From Tepidimicrobium sp. (lineage in GTDB: Bacteria > Bacillota > Clostridia > Tissierellales > Tepidimicrobiaceae), in the NCBI GenBank assembly GCA_012839395.1, contig DUNJ01000056.1:1-24209 (forward strand): 24,209 nt of DNA. Direction: 5' to 3'. Positions within the stretch are counted from its first letter, which is position 1; every line of letters starts with the position of its first letter. This document shows, piece after piece, positions 15,505 through 23,147 of the stretch. Below the pieces are notes generated by a model. The model made no database searches and had not been told where the DNA came from. It worked only from the letters and a program-made list of their open reading frames with translations. A program made the translations under genes and the position numbers.

Positions 15505-17055
15505 ATGGGATACACAACGGATGGAAACTGGTTTGATGAGCATGGCTACTGGAACATATTGATGATGGATGAGGATAACTTTAGCCATATAATGGCTAGG
15601 GAGATAGTTAAGGACGTTAAATTTCAAGATAAATCCTTTAGAATAATTAGCGCCTATTCTATTGAGGAGGCATTGGATATACTATATCGAAAAAAAGATA
15701 TAGCGCTGATAATATTGGATCCCTTTACAGAAGGCTATGACGGGTTTAAACTGATTGAAAAAATTAAGCAGGCCACTAGGAACTTGGCTACTAGAATCGT
15801 AATTATGACCAATAGGCGGAGCAATAAATTTAAGAGGAAGGCTATGCTTGGCTATGGAGTTAGCGGATATGAGCAGAAGACCGCCATACTATCGGAAAAA
15901 TTTTTGACCATGGTTATTCCCGCTATTAAATCCTATAGGGATATTGTACATATAAATAACAACAAAAAGGCTATGCGGCAAATTGCTTCATCTTCTACCA
16001 ACCTGATAGAAGCCTATTCTATAGAGAGCTTTATGAAGCAGGCGTTTTATCATCTTAGCACCCTTATAAATATATGTATGGAGGAAGGGGAATGTAGTAT
16101 AAATGGCATGGCAGCAATTAAATCCTTAGATGATGACCATTTTAGGGTGGTAGTTGGGTTTGGGAGGTATGAAAAATATGCGGGGAGTCCCATATTCAAA
16201 ATATTGACCAAAAGGGACTTGGGGATGTTTAAAAAGGCCCGCAATATGAAGGAGCCGTTTATCGGCAGGGATAGATACATAGCCTATTACAATAGCTCCA
16301 ATGGGATAGAGGGAATAATATTTATTGAAGTGAAGGGAGATTTAAGCCATATAGATATAGAGCTATTGAATGTATTTCATAAGAATATATCCACCGCTTT
16401 TGAAAGCCTATGTTTGAATAAGGAGATAGAAGAGACCCAAAGGGAGGTATTATATATACTTGGAGAGGTTACCGAGGCAAGGTCCGAGGAGACGGGAAAT
16501 CATGTAAAGCGGGTTTCTTTATATAGCAGGCTACTGGCCGAGCAATATGGCCTGGATGAAAAAGATACTGGGCTTGTGGCCATGGCAGCTCCAATCCACG
16601 ATGTAGGGAAGGTTGCCATTCCAGACGATATACTTATGAAGCCGGGAAAGCTTTCCCCAGAGGAGTTTGAAATAATAAAGACCCATACCACCATTGGATA
16701 TAACCTGTTGAAGAACTCCAATAGGAGGGTATTGAAATCGGGGGCAATAATAGCCCATGAACACCACGAACGCTACGATGGCAAGGGATATCCTAGAGGG
16801 TTAAAGGGTGAAGATATCCATATATTTGGACGGATAGTATGTGTGGCCGATGTATTCGATGCCCTAGGTTCTAATAGGGTTTATAAGAAGGCCTGGGTAA
16901 TGGATGATATATTGAACTATTTCCGTCAGGAGAGGGGAAAGCATTTTGATCCCCAGCTGGTAGATATACTATTTGATAACTTGGATGAGTTTATTGAGAT
17001 AAAGAGAAGGTATTCCGACAGGGCAGGATCCTATATTATGGAGGATAGGTCATAG
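15505..17055 (+). CDS. Response regulator with receiver, DUF3369-like and HD-GYP domains
   Basis: A 516-aa cytoplasmic protein. The N-terminal receiver (about 15-145) keeps the acidic pair (MMDEDN), phospho-acceptor D72 (IILDPF), T102 and K125 (YEQKT, without the usual Pro). Residues about 155-300 form a DUF3369/GAF-like domain. The HD-GYP domain (about 315-515) has HDVGK at 365-369, the AHEHHERYDGKGYP block from 417 and D449, so c-di-GMP phosphodiesterase activity is expected. It starts 18 bases after csrA, with AGGGGG nine bases before the ATG, and ends 38 bases before the flagellin promoter. No cognate kinase is in view. Its place among filament genes suggests that it links c-di-GMP level to motility. 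Confidence 0.93.
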   Translation: MGYTTDGNWFDEHGYWNILMMDEDNFSHIMAREIVKDVKFQDKSFRIISAYSIEEALDILYRKKDIALIILDPFTEGYDGFKLIEKIKQATRNLATRIVIMTNRRSNKFKRKAMLGYGVSGYEQKTAILSEKFLTMVIPAIKSYRDIVHINNNKKAMRQIASSSTNLIEAYSIESFMKQAFYHLSTLINICMEEGECSINGMAAIKSLDDDHFRVVVGFGRYEKYAGSPIFKILTKRDLGMFKKARNMKEPFIGRDRYIAYYNSSNGIEGIIFIEVKGDLSHIDIELLNVFHKNISTAFESLCLNKEIEETQREVLYILGEVTEARSEETGNHVKRVSLYSRLLAEQYGLDEKDTGLVAMAAPIHDVGKVAIPDDILMKPGKLSPEEFEIIKTHTTIGYNLLKNSNRRVLKSGAIIAHEHHERYDGKGYPRGLKGEDIHIFGRIVCVADVFDALGSNRVYKKAWVMDDILNYFRQERGKHFDPQLVDILFDNLDEFIEIKRRYSDRAGSYIMEDRS

Positions 17056-17070
17056 GAAAATCCTATTTTA
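17052..17070 (+). terminator. Weak hairpin overlapping the HD-GYP stop codon
   Basis: ATAGGA (17052-17057) pairs with TCCTAT (17061-17066) around AAA, followed by TTTA. It is short, but it sits exactly at the end of the gene and before the separate flagellin promoter. Confidence 0.4.
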
Positions 17071-17092
17071 AATAAAAATTTTAATAAAAGGC

Positions 17093-17119
17093 TAAAGTTT
17101 TTGGACAAGCATCCGATAG
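17093..17119 (+). promoter_or_regulatory. Sigma-28 (sigma-D) promoter of flagellin
   Basis: TAAA (17093-17096), a 15-base spacer and TCCGATAG (17112-17119) match the consensus TAAA-N15-GCCGATAW in ten of twelve positions with exact spacing. It places flagellin under the sigma factor restrained by FlgM, whose gene is upstream in the same window. Confidence 0.88.
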
Positions 17120-17165
17120 TATATGCGAGAGACAAAAAAACCTTTGGCCAATGGTTTTATTTTTA

Positions 17166-17177
17166 GGCAAGGATGCC
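17166..17177 (+). promoter_or_regulatory. CsrA-binding hairpin (BS1-like) in the flagellin leader
   Basis: GGCA-AGGA-TGCC is a 4-bp stem presenting AGGA in a tetraloop. The core CAAGGATG matches the SELEX-derived CsrA consensus (RUACARGGAUGU) over its central eight bases. It is about 30 bases before the flagellin start, where B. subtilis hag has its upstream CsrA site. Confidence 0.75.
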
Positions 17178-17190
17178 AAATTAAAATATT

Positions 17191-17198
17191 CAAGGAGG
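17191..17198 (+). promoter_or_regulatory. Flagellin ribosome site and second CsrA site (BS2-like)
   Basis: CAAGGAGG, eight bases before ATG 17207, is both an ideal ribosome site and a GGA-bearing CsrA target (CARGGA). CsrA bridging this and the hairpin at 17166-17177 would block ribosomes. Confidence 0.75.
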
Positions 17199-17206
17199 AA
17201 TGGATA

Positions 17207-18205
17207 ATGAGAATTAACACCAATATGATGGCTCTAAATGCCAATAGAGCCTTAGGAATCAACAACGAAGGAACAGCTAAATCCTTGGAGAAACTATCAT
17301 CAGGATTTAGGATCAACCGTGCAGGAGATGACGCAGCAGGATTAGCAATATCCGAAAAGATGAGAGGGCAAATAAGAGGATTAAATATGGCCTCCAAAAA
17401 TGCCCAAGACGGCATATCCCTAATCCAAACAGCAGAAGGTGCTCTAACCGAATCCCATGCAATACTACAGAGGATGAGGGAACTAGCAGTACAATCAGCC
17501 AACGATACCAATGTTGACGTAGATAGGGGAGAAATCCAGAAGGAAATAAATCAGCTTGCAGAAGAACTAACGAGAATAGCTGAAACTACGGAATTTAACA
17601 CCCAAAACCTACTAGGCGGGGAATTTAAAGCCACATTCCATGTAGGGGCTAATGCAGATCAGAATGTTAAATTGGATATAAATGATATGGGTGCTGAAGC
17701 ATTGAAGGTTGGAGATGTTTATACCGCAGAATCTAGTAATGACACGCATACATTGGTAAAAGGAGATGGTGATGACAAAGTAACATTAACTTGGAAAGCT
17801 GCGGATGCGGATGCAGGAACTGTAGCAGGATACTATGATAATGACGATAACCTTGTAATAGTAGCGGATGAGGCTTTTGATGCTGGCGATGAAGTACAGG
17901 TTGGTATCAATGTATCCGATCAAGCATCAGCAGATTCCGCAATAACCGTTATAAACGATGCAATAGAAACGGTATCAGCTGAAAGATCTAAACTAGGTGC
18001 ACTACAAAACAGATTAGAGCATACAATTAAGAACTTGGATAATACATCCGAGAACCTACAAGCTGCAGAAAGTAGGATAAGAGATGTAGACATGGCGAGA
18101 GAAATGATGGAGTTTACTAAGCAAACTATATTGCAACAAGCTGCAACAGCAATGCTTGCTCAAGCAAATCAGGCACCTCAAACTGTATTACAGTTATTGA
18201 GATAA
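17207..18205 (+). CDS. hag: Flagellin
   Basis: A 332-aa flagellin, the filament subunit. The N-terminal D0/D1 part (about 1-140) is strongly conserved, with RINTNMMALNANRAL, KLSSGFRINRAGDDAAGLAISEKMRGQIRG and the QTAEGALTE and ELAVQSANDT motifs. The C-terminal D1/D0 part (about 245-332) has RLEHTIKNLDNTSENLQAAESRIRDVDMA and ends QAPQTVLQLLR. The middle (about 145-245) is a short, acidic, Ala/Asp-rich variable domain, so the filament surface is compact. The frame is open upstream to 17123, but AAGGAGG and the invariant MRINTN start fix ATG 17207. It has its own sigma-28 promoter, CsrA sites and terminator. Codon use (CCA, ACC, CTA) differs from the neighbours, as is usual for a very highly expressed gene. 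Confidence 0.97.
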   Translation: MRINTNMMALNANRALGINNEGTAKSLEKLSSGFRINRAGDDAAGLAISEKMRGQIRGLNMASKNAQDGISLIQTAEGALTESHAILQRMRELAVQSANDTNVDVDRGEIQKEINQLAEELTRIAETTEFNTQNLLGGEFKATFHVGANADQNVKLDINDMGAEALKVGDVYTAESSNDTHTLVKGDGDDKVTLTWKAADADAGTVAGYYDNDDNLVIVADEAFDAGDEVQVGINVSDQASADSAITVINDAIETVSAERSKLGALQNRLEHTIKNLDNTSENLQAAESRIRDVDMAREMMEFTKQTILQQAATAMLAQANQAPQTVLQLLR

Positions 18206-18228
18206 TTGGGAGATGGATATTTAAAAGG

Positions 18229-18255
18229 GTCAGAGGATTTTCCTCTGGCTTTTTT
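18229..18255 (+). terminator. Flagellin terminator
   Basis: GTCAGAGGA (18229-18237) pairs with TCCTCTGGC (18241-18249), one wobble, loop TTT, followed by TTTTTT (18250-18255). A strong intrinsic terminator 23 bases after the stop codon. Confidence 0.93.
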
Positions 18256-18313
18256 ATGTTTAGGAAGTTTATTTTAGGAAGAAAATTTATTAGAATTTTT
18301 ATAAATATATTGA

Positions 18314-18589
18314 TTAAAAATCACTATTCCAATCATACCCTATGAATTAGTATATACTCCCGAAAACATATCCAATGAGCAATTATTCCAGCTTATGACT
18401 AAGATGTATGATGGGATGCAGCAGGAGTTTAAGGAAGTGGATTTTAGACTTGATAATTTAAGGAACAGGCTGGATGATCTAGAGGCAAGGAATGCAGAAA
18501 GGCATCTAGATTTAAGGCGAAGCATAGATAACCTAAGATCGGATATGACCAGGTGGAGACAAACATTGCTGATAACTGGAAGGATATAG
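18314..18589 (+). pseudogene. Coiled-coil protein relic or small ORF without clear start
   Basis: After an AT-rich stretch with nothing visible (18256-18313), one frame is open from a TGA at 18311-18313 to TAG 18587-18589. It reads ELVYTPENISNEQLFQLM and then a highly charged heptad-like helix (RLDNLRNRLDDLEARNAERH, SIDNLRSDM). The first ATG is at 18395, in the middle of the protein-like stretch and without a ribosome site, so the true start seems lost. Short coiled-coil proteins with a YTPENI-type opening occur as uncharacterised ORFs in clostridia. It could be a decayed member or use a rare start. Function unknown. Confidence 0.4.
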
Positions 18590-18601
18590 CTAGGCTTAAG
18601 G

Positions 18602-19291
18602 CTAGTAGGGAATATGGGATGAGGTAGAAGCCAGTCTCCATTGCTCCCTCACCAACTTCTCAAGGGCTGGGTTTTCCTTGGTTTCGGAGAATTCCAGGCA
18701 AGTGTTAAACCAGCTTATAGCCTCCCTCTTATCCCCCAATCTTCTAGATAACTCACCAATCAAATAGGAGAGTTTACTGCTGTCCATGCTTGTACCAGTT
18801 AAGGGTTCGATGTTAAAGGCTTCTATAAACTTTTTTCTTGCCATGGATAAAAACCTGGATTCCTCATCCTTTTCCTTTTTTAATCTATATAACCATCCAA
18901 TATTTAAACACAGATTTCCCAATTCCATATTGGTCACATTAGTCAATGTTCCTGCTAACAGGGCCAGCTTATAGGCCTCTATAGCTTGATCCAAGGTTCT
19001 TACCCCACCAAAGTCCCTACTATTCCACTTTGGCGATATATTTTCAGCTATTATTTTAGCATCCCTTTCATTTATATTTCCAAACCTATTTTCCAATGCA
19101 GAATACCCGCAGCAAGAACATACAAACACATTGTACTTAATTGGATTTTCCCCGTCATAATGGTTTAAAAAATCTGCATCCCTTTCGATCAGTCTAAGCC
19201 TAGAGACCCTAACCTTTTTGGTGGTAAATTCAAATCTACATATAGGACATTTTACTTCTTTATCATACAGATCCTTAAGCTCATCCTTCAT
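18602..19291 (-). CDS. DUF2225 domain-containing zinc protein
   Basis: A 229-aa soluble protein and the only convincing gene on the minus strand. The N-terminal DUF2225 part has two zinc-type pairs, C15/C18 (KCPICRFEF) and a later CSCC followed by GYSALENRFG. A helical, TPR-like part follows (AIEAYKLALLAGTL, LCLNIGWLYRLKKEKDEE, LSYLIGELSRRLGDKREAISWFNTCLEF). A GTG three codons upstream (19300) is in frame, but AAAGGTG lies properly spaced only for ATG 19291. Function is unknown; the fold suggests protein-protein contact. It converges on the flagellin unit and diverges from the chemoreceptor. No clear terminator follows it. Confidence 0.85.
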   Translation of the reverse strand: MKDELKDLYDKEVKCPICRFEFTTKKVRVSRLRLIERDADFLNHYDGENPIKYNVFVCSCCGYSALENRFGNINERDAKIIAENISPKWNSRDFGGVRTLDQAIEAYKLALLAGTLTNVTNMELGNLCLNIGWLYRLKKEKDEESRFLSMARKKFIEAFNIEPLTGTSMDSSKLSYLIGELSRRLGDKREAISWFNTCLEFSETKENPALEKLVREQWRLASTSSHIPY

Positions 19292-19349
19292 TTTGTTCAC
19301 CTTTCTAGTTGTCTTGTTTAATTAATCTACTATATTATTCTATCCTTAA

Positions 19350-19358
19350 ATTATATCA
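19350..19358 (-). promoter_or_regulatory. Extended -10 promoter of the DUF2225 gene
   Basis: On the minus strand the sequence is TGATATAAT, a perfect extended -10, about 60 bases before the DUF2225 start codon. No good -35 is seen. The TG of this element is part of a TGA stop that ends the relic frame upstream. Confidence 0.5.
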
Positions 19359-19523
19359 TACATTTAAAATTATAAATAATATAACTGAATTTAACCATAG
19401 TCCAATGGTAGCCAATAATCCTATTGGATTAATATCGGATATTAAAGCAAAAATCATTGCATTGTAAGCATTAAGAAGGGTAGATTGACCAAATAGAAGG
19501 AAAACAAAAAGAGCTAAAAGGTC
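19356..19523 (-). pseudogene. Hydrophobic relic frame (55 codons) upstream of the DUF2225 gene
   Basis: The 297 bases between the DUF2225 and chemoreceptor genes are not empty. On the minus strand a frame is open from 19523 to TGA 19358-19356 and encodes two membrane-like stretches (LLALFVFLLFG, then LATIGLWLNSVILFIILNV) joined by LISDINPIG. The first ATG is at 19457 (33 aa) with no ribosome site. It looks like the C-terminus of a lost membrane protein; the family is not recognised. An odd palindrome TTAATATC-G-GATATTAA (19429-19445) lies inside it. Confidence 0.35.
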
Positions 19524-19597
19524 TTAATTATATTTTTGATATACTTAAAATGGGGTATTATCTAAAAGGATATCACTAGAAGGAGGCTATAAAATCG

Positions 19598-21700
19598 ATG
19601 ACAAAGAAATTAAAAGAATTAGAACATATATCGTCCGATGATAAAAGCAATAAACAGGACTACATAAAGGTACCCAGGAGGAATAGCTTGATCTGGAGGA
19701 TGGGCAGATCTCTTGTTAGCATGCTGGTAACCTTAGCCCTTTTAATAGGAGGCATATCATATTTTACTGCTAGGAAGGAGCTTATAAATACCACTAATGA
19801 GCTTTTAATGGCTAGGGCCGTTGATTCCGCTACAATTGTGGAGGAACAGATAAGGAGCTATACCTTATCCATAGAGATCCTAGGCAATTTGGACATGGTA
19901 GCAGACCCTAAAGTCTCGCAGGAGGACAAGCTTGCCTTATTGGAATCGGAGAAATCTGGACTAAACTTTACCAATATTGGATTGGTAGATTTAGATGGTA
20001 ATATGGTATTGGATGATGGCAGTAAGAGCAACGTGGAGGGAATGGCCTTTTTCCAACAGGCTAAAACTGGCAATACCTATTTTTCAGAGCCTATGAAAAA
20101 CGATGAGACGGGAAATGATGAAATAGCCATATCTGCCCCTTTAAACTTTGGTGAAGATATATCTGGGGTATTGGTAGGATTTACTGAGGCGGATCAATTT
20201 TATGCTATTGCTGAAAGCATACAGATTGGGGAAGAGGGCTTTGCCTATATACTAAATGATGCTGCAGATATAATAGCCCACCCAACCATAGTGGGTAGCG
20301 AAGTGGGAGAGGCTGATCCAAATAATAGGATTCATGTATCCGATTTGACTGGGAGGGCAGATGATCTGGATACGGAGAAGCTAGAAAAGATATATCAAAG
20401 CATAGAGGAAGGCAAGATCGGCGTTGGTGATTATAGTATCGATAACAAGGTAAGCCGGGTAGGATTTGCACCTATAGAATCTAAGGATTGGACCATAGTC
20501 GTTAGCATCGACGAGGATGAAATATTGGCAGGTTTAAATTCCTTAAGAAACACATTGCTTATCATAATTGCAGGCGTAGCTATATGGGGGGTAATATATT
20601 CCCGCTTATTTGGTGGAAATATACTAAAGCCTGTTGAAGCAGCGTTAAATCATAGCAATAGCCTGGCTAGGTTGGATTTAAGTTCCGATATAGCTGAAAG
20701 CCTTATAAAGCGTAAGGATGAACTGGGAAGGATGGGGGATTCTCTCCAAGTGGTTGTAAATAACTTCAGAAACTTTGCTAGAGAAACCCAAGATTCCTCC
20801 CATCAGGTGGCGGCGGCCTCCGAAGAATTGGCAGCTATATCCCAGGAATCGGCGGCGGCATCTACCAATATTGCCGGGGGTTTAAATAGCATTGCCGAAA
20901 ACTCTAGCCTACAATTGGGAGAGATATCTGAAATAGTATCCTCAATAGAACAGATATCCAATCATATAGACCATGTATCTAAACAGACCGATAATGCAGA
21001 AGATTATAGCAGGGGTGTACTTGAAAAGACCGGGTTGGGCAAGGAGAAGATGGACGATTTAACCATACAGATGGCCAATATAAAGAATAGCGTAGATAGC
21101 GTTAAATGTTCTTTGGATGATATAAACGATAGTTCCGATAAGATGAACTATATGTTGGAGGTAATAGAAAATATTGCCGATGAGACCAATCTATTGGCTC
21201 TTAATGCTGCCATAGAAGCAGCCAGGGCCGGAGAATATGGCAGGGGCTTTGCAGTGGTAGCTGACGAGATCAGAAAGCTAGCGGAAGAAACACAAAAATC
21301 CACCAATGAGATCTATTCCCTCATAGAAAACAATAATAGGCTAGTAAATGAGGCCAATGAAAGGATGGATTTAGGAAGTAGGGAAGTGGAAGTTGGGGTG
21401 GAAAGTGTAAAGGAAACAGGGGAGACTTTTGACGAGATTGCAAGCTCTATTCATAAGGTAACAGCTGGTATAGAAGAGGTGGTTCAAGCTATTGAAAGTG
21501 TAAAAGACTATACTAACCTGTTGATAGATTCTTCCAATAAGATGGAGGATATGAGCAGGGATATATCGGATGAAATTCAAAACTCCTCTGCAGCTTCAGA
21601 GGAGCAGATGGCGGCTATGGAGGAGATAGCATCTTCTACTGAAAACCTTGCAATGCTGGCAGAGGATCTACAATCGATGGTTAGAAACATAAAGTTATAA
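19598..21700 (+). CDS. Methyl-accepting chemotaxis protein with Cache sensor
   Basis: A 700-aa transmembrane chemoreceptor. A polar basic N-terminus is followed by membrane segment 1 (about 38-57), an extracellular dCache-type sensor (about 60-300; GNMVLDDGSKSN, FTEADQFYAIAESIQIGEEGFAYILN, IAHPTIVG and APIESKDWTIVVSIDEDEI are typical), segment 2 (about 310-328), a HAMP-like linker and a long cytoplasmic coiled coil. The signalling tip is at about 527-565 (ADETNLLALNAAIEAARAGE, then GRGFAVVADEIRKLAEET). A Cache sensor of this type usually binds amino acids or small acids, but the ligand cannot be read. AAGGAGG lies 11 bases before the ATG, rather far. It is monocistronic by spacing, with no adjacent che gene. 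Confidence 0.95.
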   Translation: MTKKLKELEHISSDDKSNKQDYIKVPRRNSLIWRMGRSLVSMLVTLALLIGGISYFTARKELINTTNELLMARAVDSATIVEEQIRSYTLSIEILGNLDMVADPKVSQEDKLALLESEKSGLNFTNIGLVDLDGNMVLDDGSKSNVEGMAFFQQAKTGNTYFSEPMKNDETGNDEIAISAPLNFGEDISGVLVGFTEADQFYAIAESIQIGEEGFAYILNDAADIIAHPTIVGSEVGEADPNNRIHVSDLTGRADDLDTEKLEKIYQSIEEGKIGVGDYSIDNKVSRVGFAPIESKDWTIVVSIDEDEILAGLNSLRNTLLIIIAGVAIWGVIYSRLFGGNILKPVEAALNHSNSLARLDLSSDIAESLIKRKDELGRMGDSLQVVVNNFRNFARETQDSSHQVAAASEELAAISQESAAASTNIAGGLNSIAENSSLQLGEISEIVSSIEQISNHIDHVSKQTDNAEDYSRGVLEKTGLGKEKMDDLTIQMANIKNSVDSVKCSLDDINDSSDKMNYMLEVIENIADETNLLALNAAIEAARAGEYGRGFAVVADEIRKLAEETQKSTNEIYSLIENNNRLVNEANERMDLGSREVEVGVESVKETGETFDEIASSIHKVTAGIEEVVQAIESVKDYTNLLIDSSNKMEDMSRDISDEIQNSSAASEEQMAAMEEIASSTENLAMLAEDLQSMVRNIKL

Positions 21701-21734
21701 GGATTTTGAGACCGACAAATTATCCATAGGGGGC

Positions 21735-21932
21735 ATGGAAGCGAAAGGTTTCATACTAAATTTAAAATTGCTGTACTTTTTAAAGGAGGCTGGCAGGGAA
21801 GGTAGTGAAAAGAACCTCCATAGCTTGAGGGAAAGGACTGATATTAGCAAAAAGGTGATAGGGATATGGTATACTATATGTATTAAAAGTCATAATTCTA
21901 TTGGTGAATTAAACGCTTTAATGGAAAGATGA
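21735..21932 (+). CDS. Small hypothetical ORF or relic
   Basis: A 65-codon ORF between the chemoreceptor and the amidohydrolase. AGGGGG is only a few bases before the ATG, so translation is doubtful. The product is charged and helical (LKLLYFLKEAGREGSEKN, then DISKKVIGIWYTICIKSHNSIGELNALMER). I do not recognise it. The rest of the 390-base gap (21933-22091) has short interrupted frames and looks decayed. Confidence 0.3.
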   Translation: MEAKGFILNLKLLYFLKEAGREGSEKNLHSLRERTDISKKVIGIWYTICIKSHNSIGELNALMER

Positions 21933-22009
21933 TACCATAGATAGGGTATTAAAAGAGAGTATTAATATATTTTCAAGCAAAGCGGAAGAATTTTGCGATG
22001 TAAAATTTG

Positions 22010-22090
22010 CATAACGGCGATATCGGTATATGCATTGTAATGGAGGATAAATTGCAGCCTAGGGAAAAGCTGAAGTTTAGGGGGAATTAA
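22010..22090 (+). pseudogene. Possible nucleotidyltransferase remnant upstream of the amidohydrolase
   Basis: A 26-codon open stretch reads HNGDIGICIVMEDKLQPREK and ends in TAA just before the amidohydrolase start. GDIxICIVxEDKL resembles the GSDIDLxIV metal-binding strand of MNT-type nucleotidyltransferases, with the second Asp replaced by Gly. It is too short for certainty; offered because a clearer remnant of the same family lies at the other end of the amidohydrolase gene. Confidence 0.25.
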
Positions 22091-22091
22091 A

Positions 22092-22955
22092 TTGATCATA
22101 GATTATCATGTTCATATAACACCACCAGAGCTTATAGATAATTGGAGAAAGATAGCTCAGAAGGAAGATTATTTCAAACTATTGAGCGAAAGTCCGGTGA
22201 ATAAATTTGCAACGGCAGAAGATATAGTGAAAGAACTGGATAGGTCGGGAGTTGATAAGGCGGTAGTATTTGGCTTTGGATTTAAGGATATGGGTCTTTG
22301 CAGGTATGTAAATGATTATGTAATGAGATCGATTAAAAAATATCCAGATAAGCTAATAGGGTATATGGTGGTTTCGCCTAACTCCAAGGATATGGAGAAG
22401 GAGATGGATAGGTGCCTAGATGGAGGTTTGCGGGGAATAGGGGAATTGTTCCCCCATGGACAAGACTTCGATATATCAAATCCTAAGGAGGTAGGGGATT
22501 TAGCCAATCTTTCCATGGAGAGAAATTTACCCGTTATAATACACACAAATGAACCGGTAGGCCATTATTATGCGGGGAAAACCGATACTACTCCAGTGGA
22601 AGCCTGTGAGTTTGCCGCAAACTTCCAAGAGCTAAATATAATATTTGCCCACTGGGGTGGAGGCCTTCTATTTTACGAGATGATGCCGGAGATAAAAAAG
22701 CAGAATAAAAATGTATATTATGATACGGCCGCAACACCCTATCTATACCATAAGAATATTTATAAAGTGGCTAGGGAGATAGGGGTATTGGATAGAATAC
22801 TATTCGCAACGGATTATCCACTAATCCCTATGAACCAATATATTGAAGATGTTGAAACTTCAGGGTTAAATAGGGAGGAGCAATCCAAGGTACTTGGTGA
22901 AAACGCTAAGAAGCTGTTAGGCAAGAAGGCTATGTTGGCTGGATCAGAAGGATAG
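22092..22955 (+). CDS. Amidohydrolase-family protein (PF04909-like metal hydrolase/decarboxylase)
   Basis: A 287-aa TIM-barrel amidohydrolase. The metal motif HxH is at residues 6-8 (IDYHVHI). VIIHTNEP and IIFAHWGGG supply the later His ligands, and LFATDYPLIP gives the catalytic Asp near the end. Such proteins hydrolyse or decarboxylate small cyclic or aromatic acids; the substrate is unknown. The start is TTG 22092, after AGGGGGAA, since the family motif begins six residues later and no ATG precedes it. The last ten residues (KKAMLAGSEG) run past the usual family end at NAKKLLG and resemble a corrupted nucleotidyltransferase LFGSRA segment, so the C-terminus may be chimeric. Confidence 0.9.
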   Translation: MIIDYHVHITPPELIDNWRKIAQKEDYFKLLSESPVNKFATAEDIVKELDRSGVDKAVVFGFGFKDMGLCRYVNDYVMRSIKKYPDKLIGYMVVSPNSKDMEKEMDRCLDGGLRGIGELFPHGQDFDISNPKEVGDLANLSMERNLPVIIHTNEPVGHYYAGKTDTTPVEACEFAANFQELNIIFAHWGGGLLFYEMMPEIKKQNKNVYYDTAATPYLYHKNIYKVAREIGVLDRILFATDYPLIPMNQYIEDVETSGLNREEQSKVLGENAKKLLGKKAMLAGSEG

Positions 22956-22956
22956 A

Positions 22957-23124
22957 ATGTATGGGGAGGAATCCGATATAGATCTGGCACTGGTGGGAGA
23001 GGACTTGGATATAGACGAATTATATCTCCCTTATAAGTTTGATTTAATAACTTACAGTAGAATAGAAAATAAGGATTTAATCGATCATATTAAAGGGGTT
23101 GGGGTTACAATTTATGAACGGTGA
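22957..23124 (+). pseudogene. Truncated MNT-type nucleotidyltransferase
   Basis: A 55-codon frame starts two bases after the amidohydrolase stop. ESDIDLALVGED is the GSxxxGSDIDL-type strand with both catalytic Asp, followed by DLITYSRIENKDLIDHIKGVGVTIYER, the common C-terminal end of MntA-like antitoxin nucleotidyltransferases (DLxxxxxIxNxxLxxHIxxxGxxIY). The N-terminal half with the GSRAxG loop is missing or merged in another frame into the end of the amidohydrolase. No HEPN partner gene is seen. Probably non-functional. Confidence 0.7.
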
Positions 23125-23147
23125 TATAAAATGAAGGGGGGAGGCAA

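Noticed and set aside
17123..17206. Upstream extension of flagellin by 28 codons
   Set aside because: It covers the CsrA hairpin and the AAGGAGG ribosome site; flagellins begin MRIN, as at 17207.
19515..19542. Sigma-28 promoter for the chemoreceptor (TAAA, 16 bases, TTTGATAT)
   Set aside because: Only the GATAT half of the -10 matches and the spacer is one base long; sigma-28 control is biologically likely, but the site is not strong enough to annotate.
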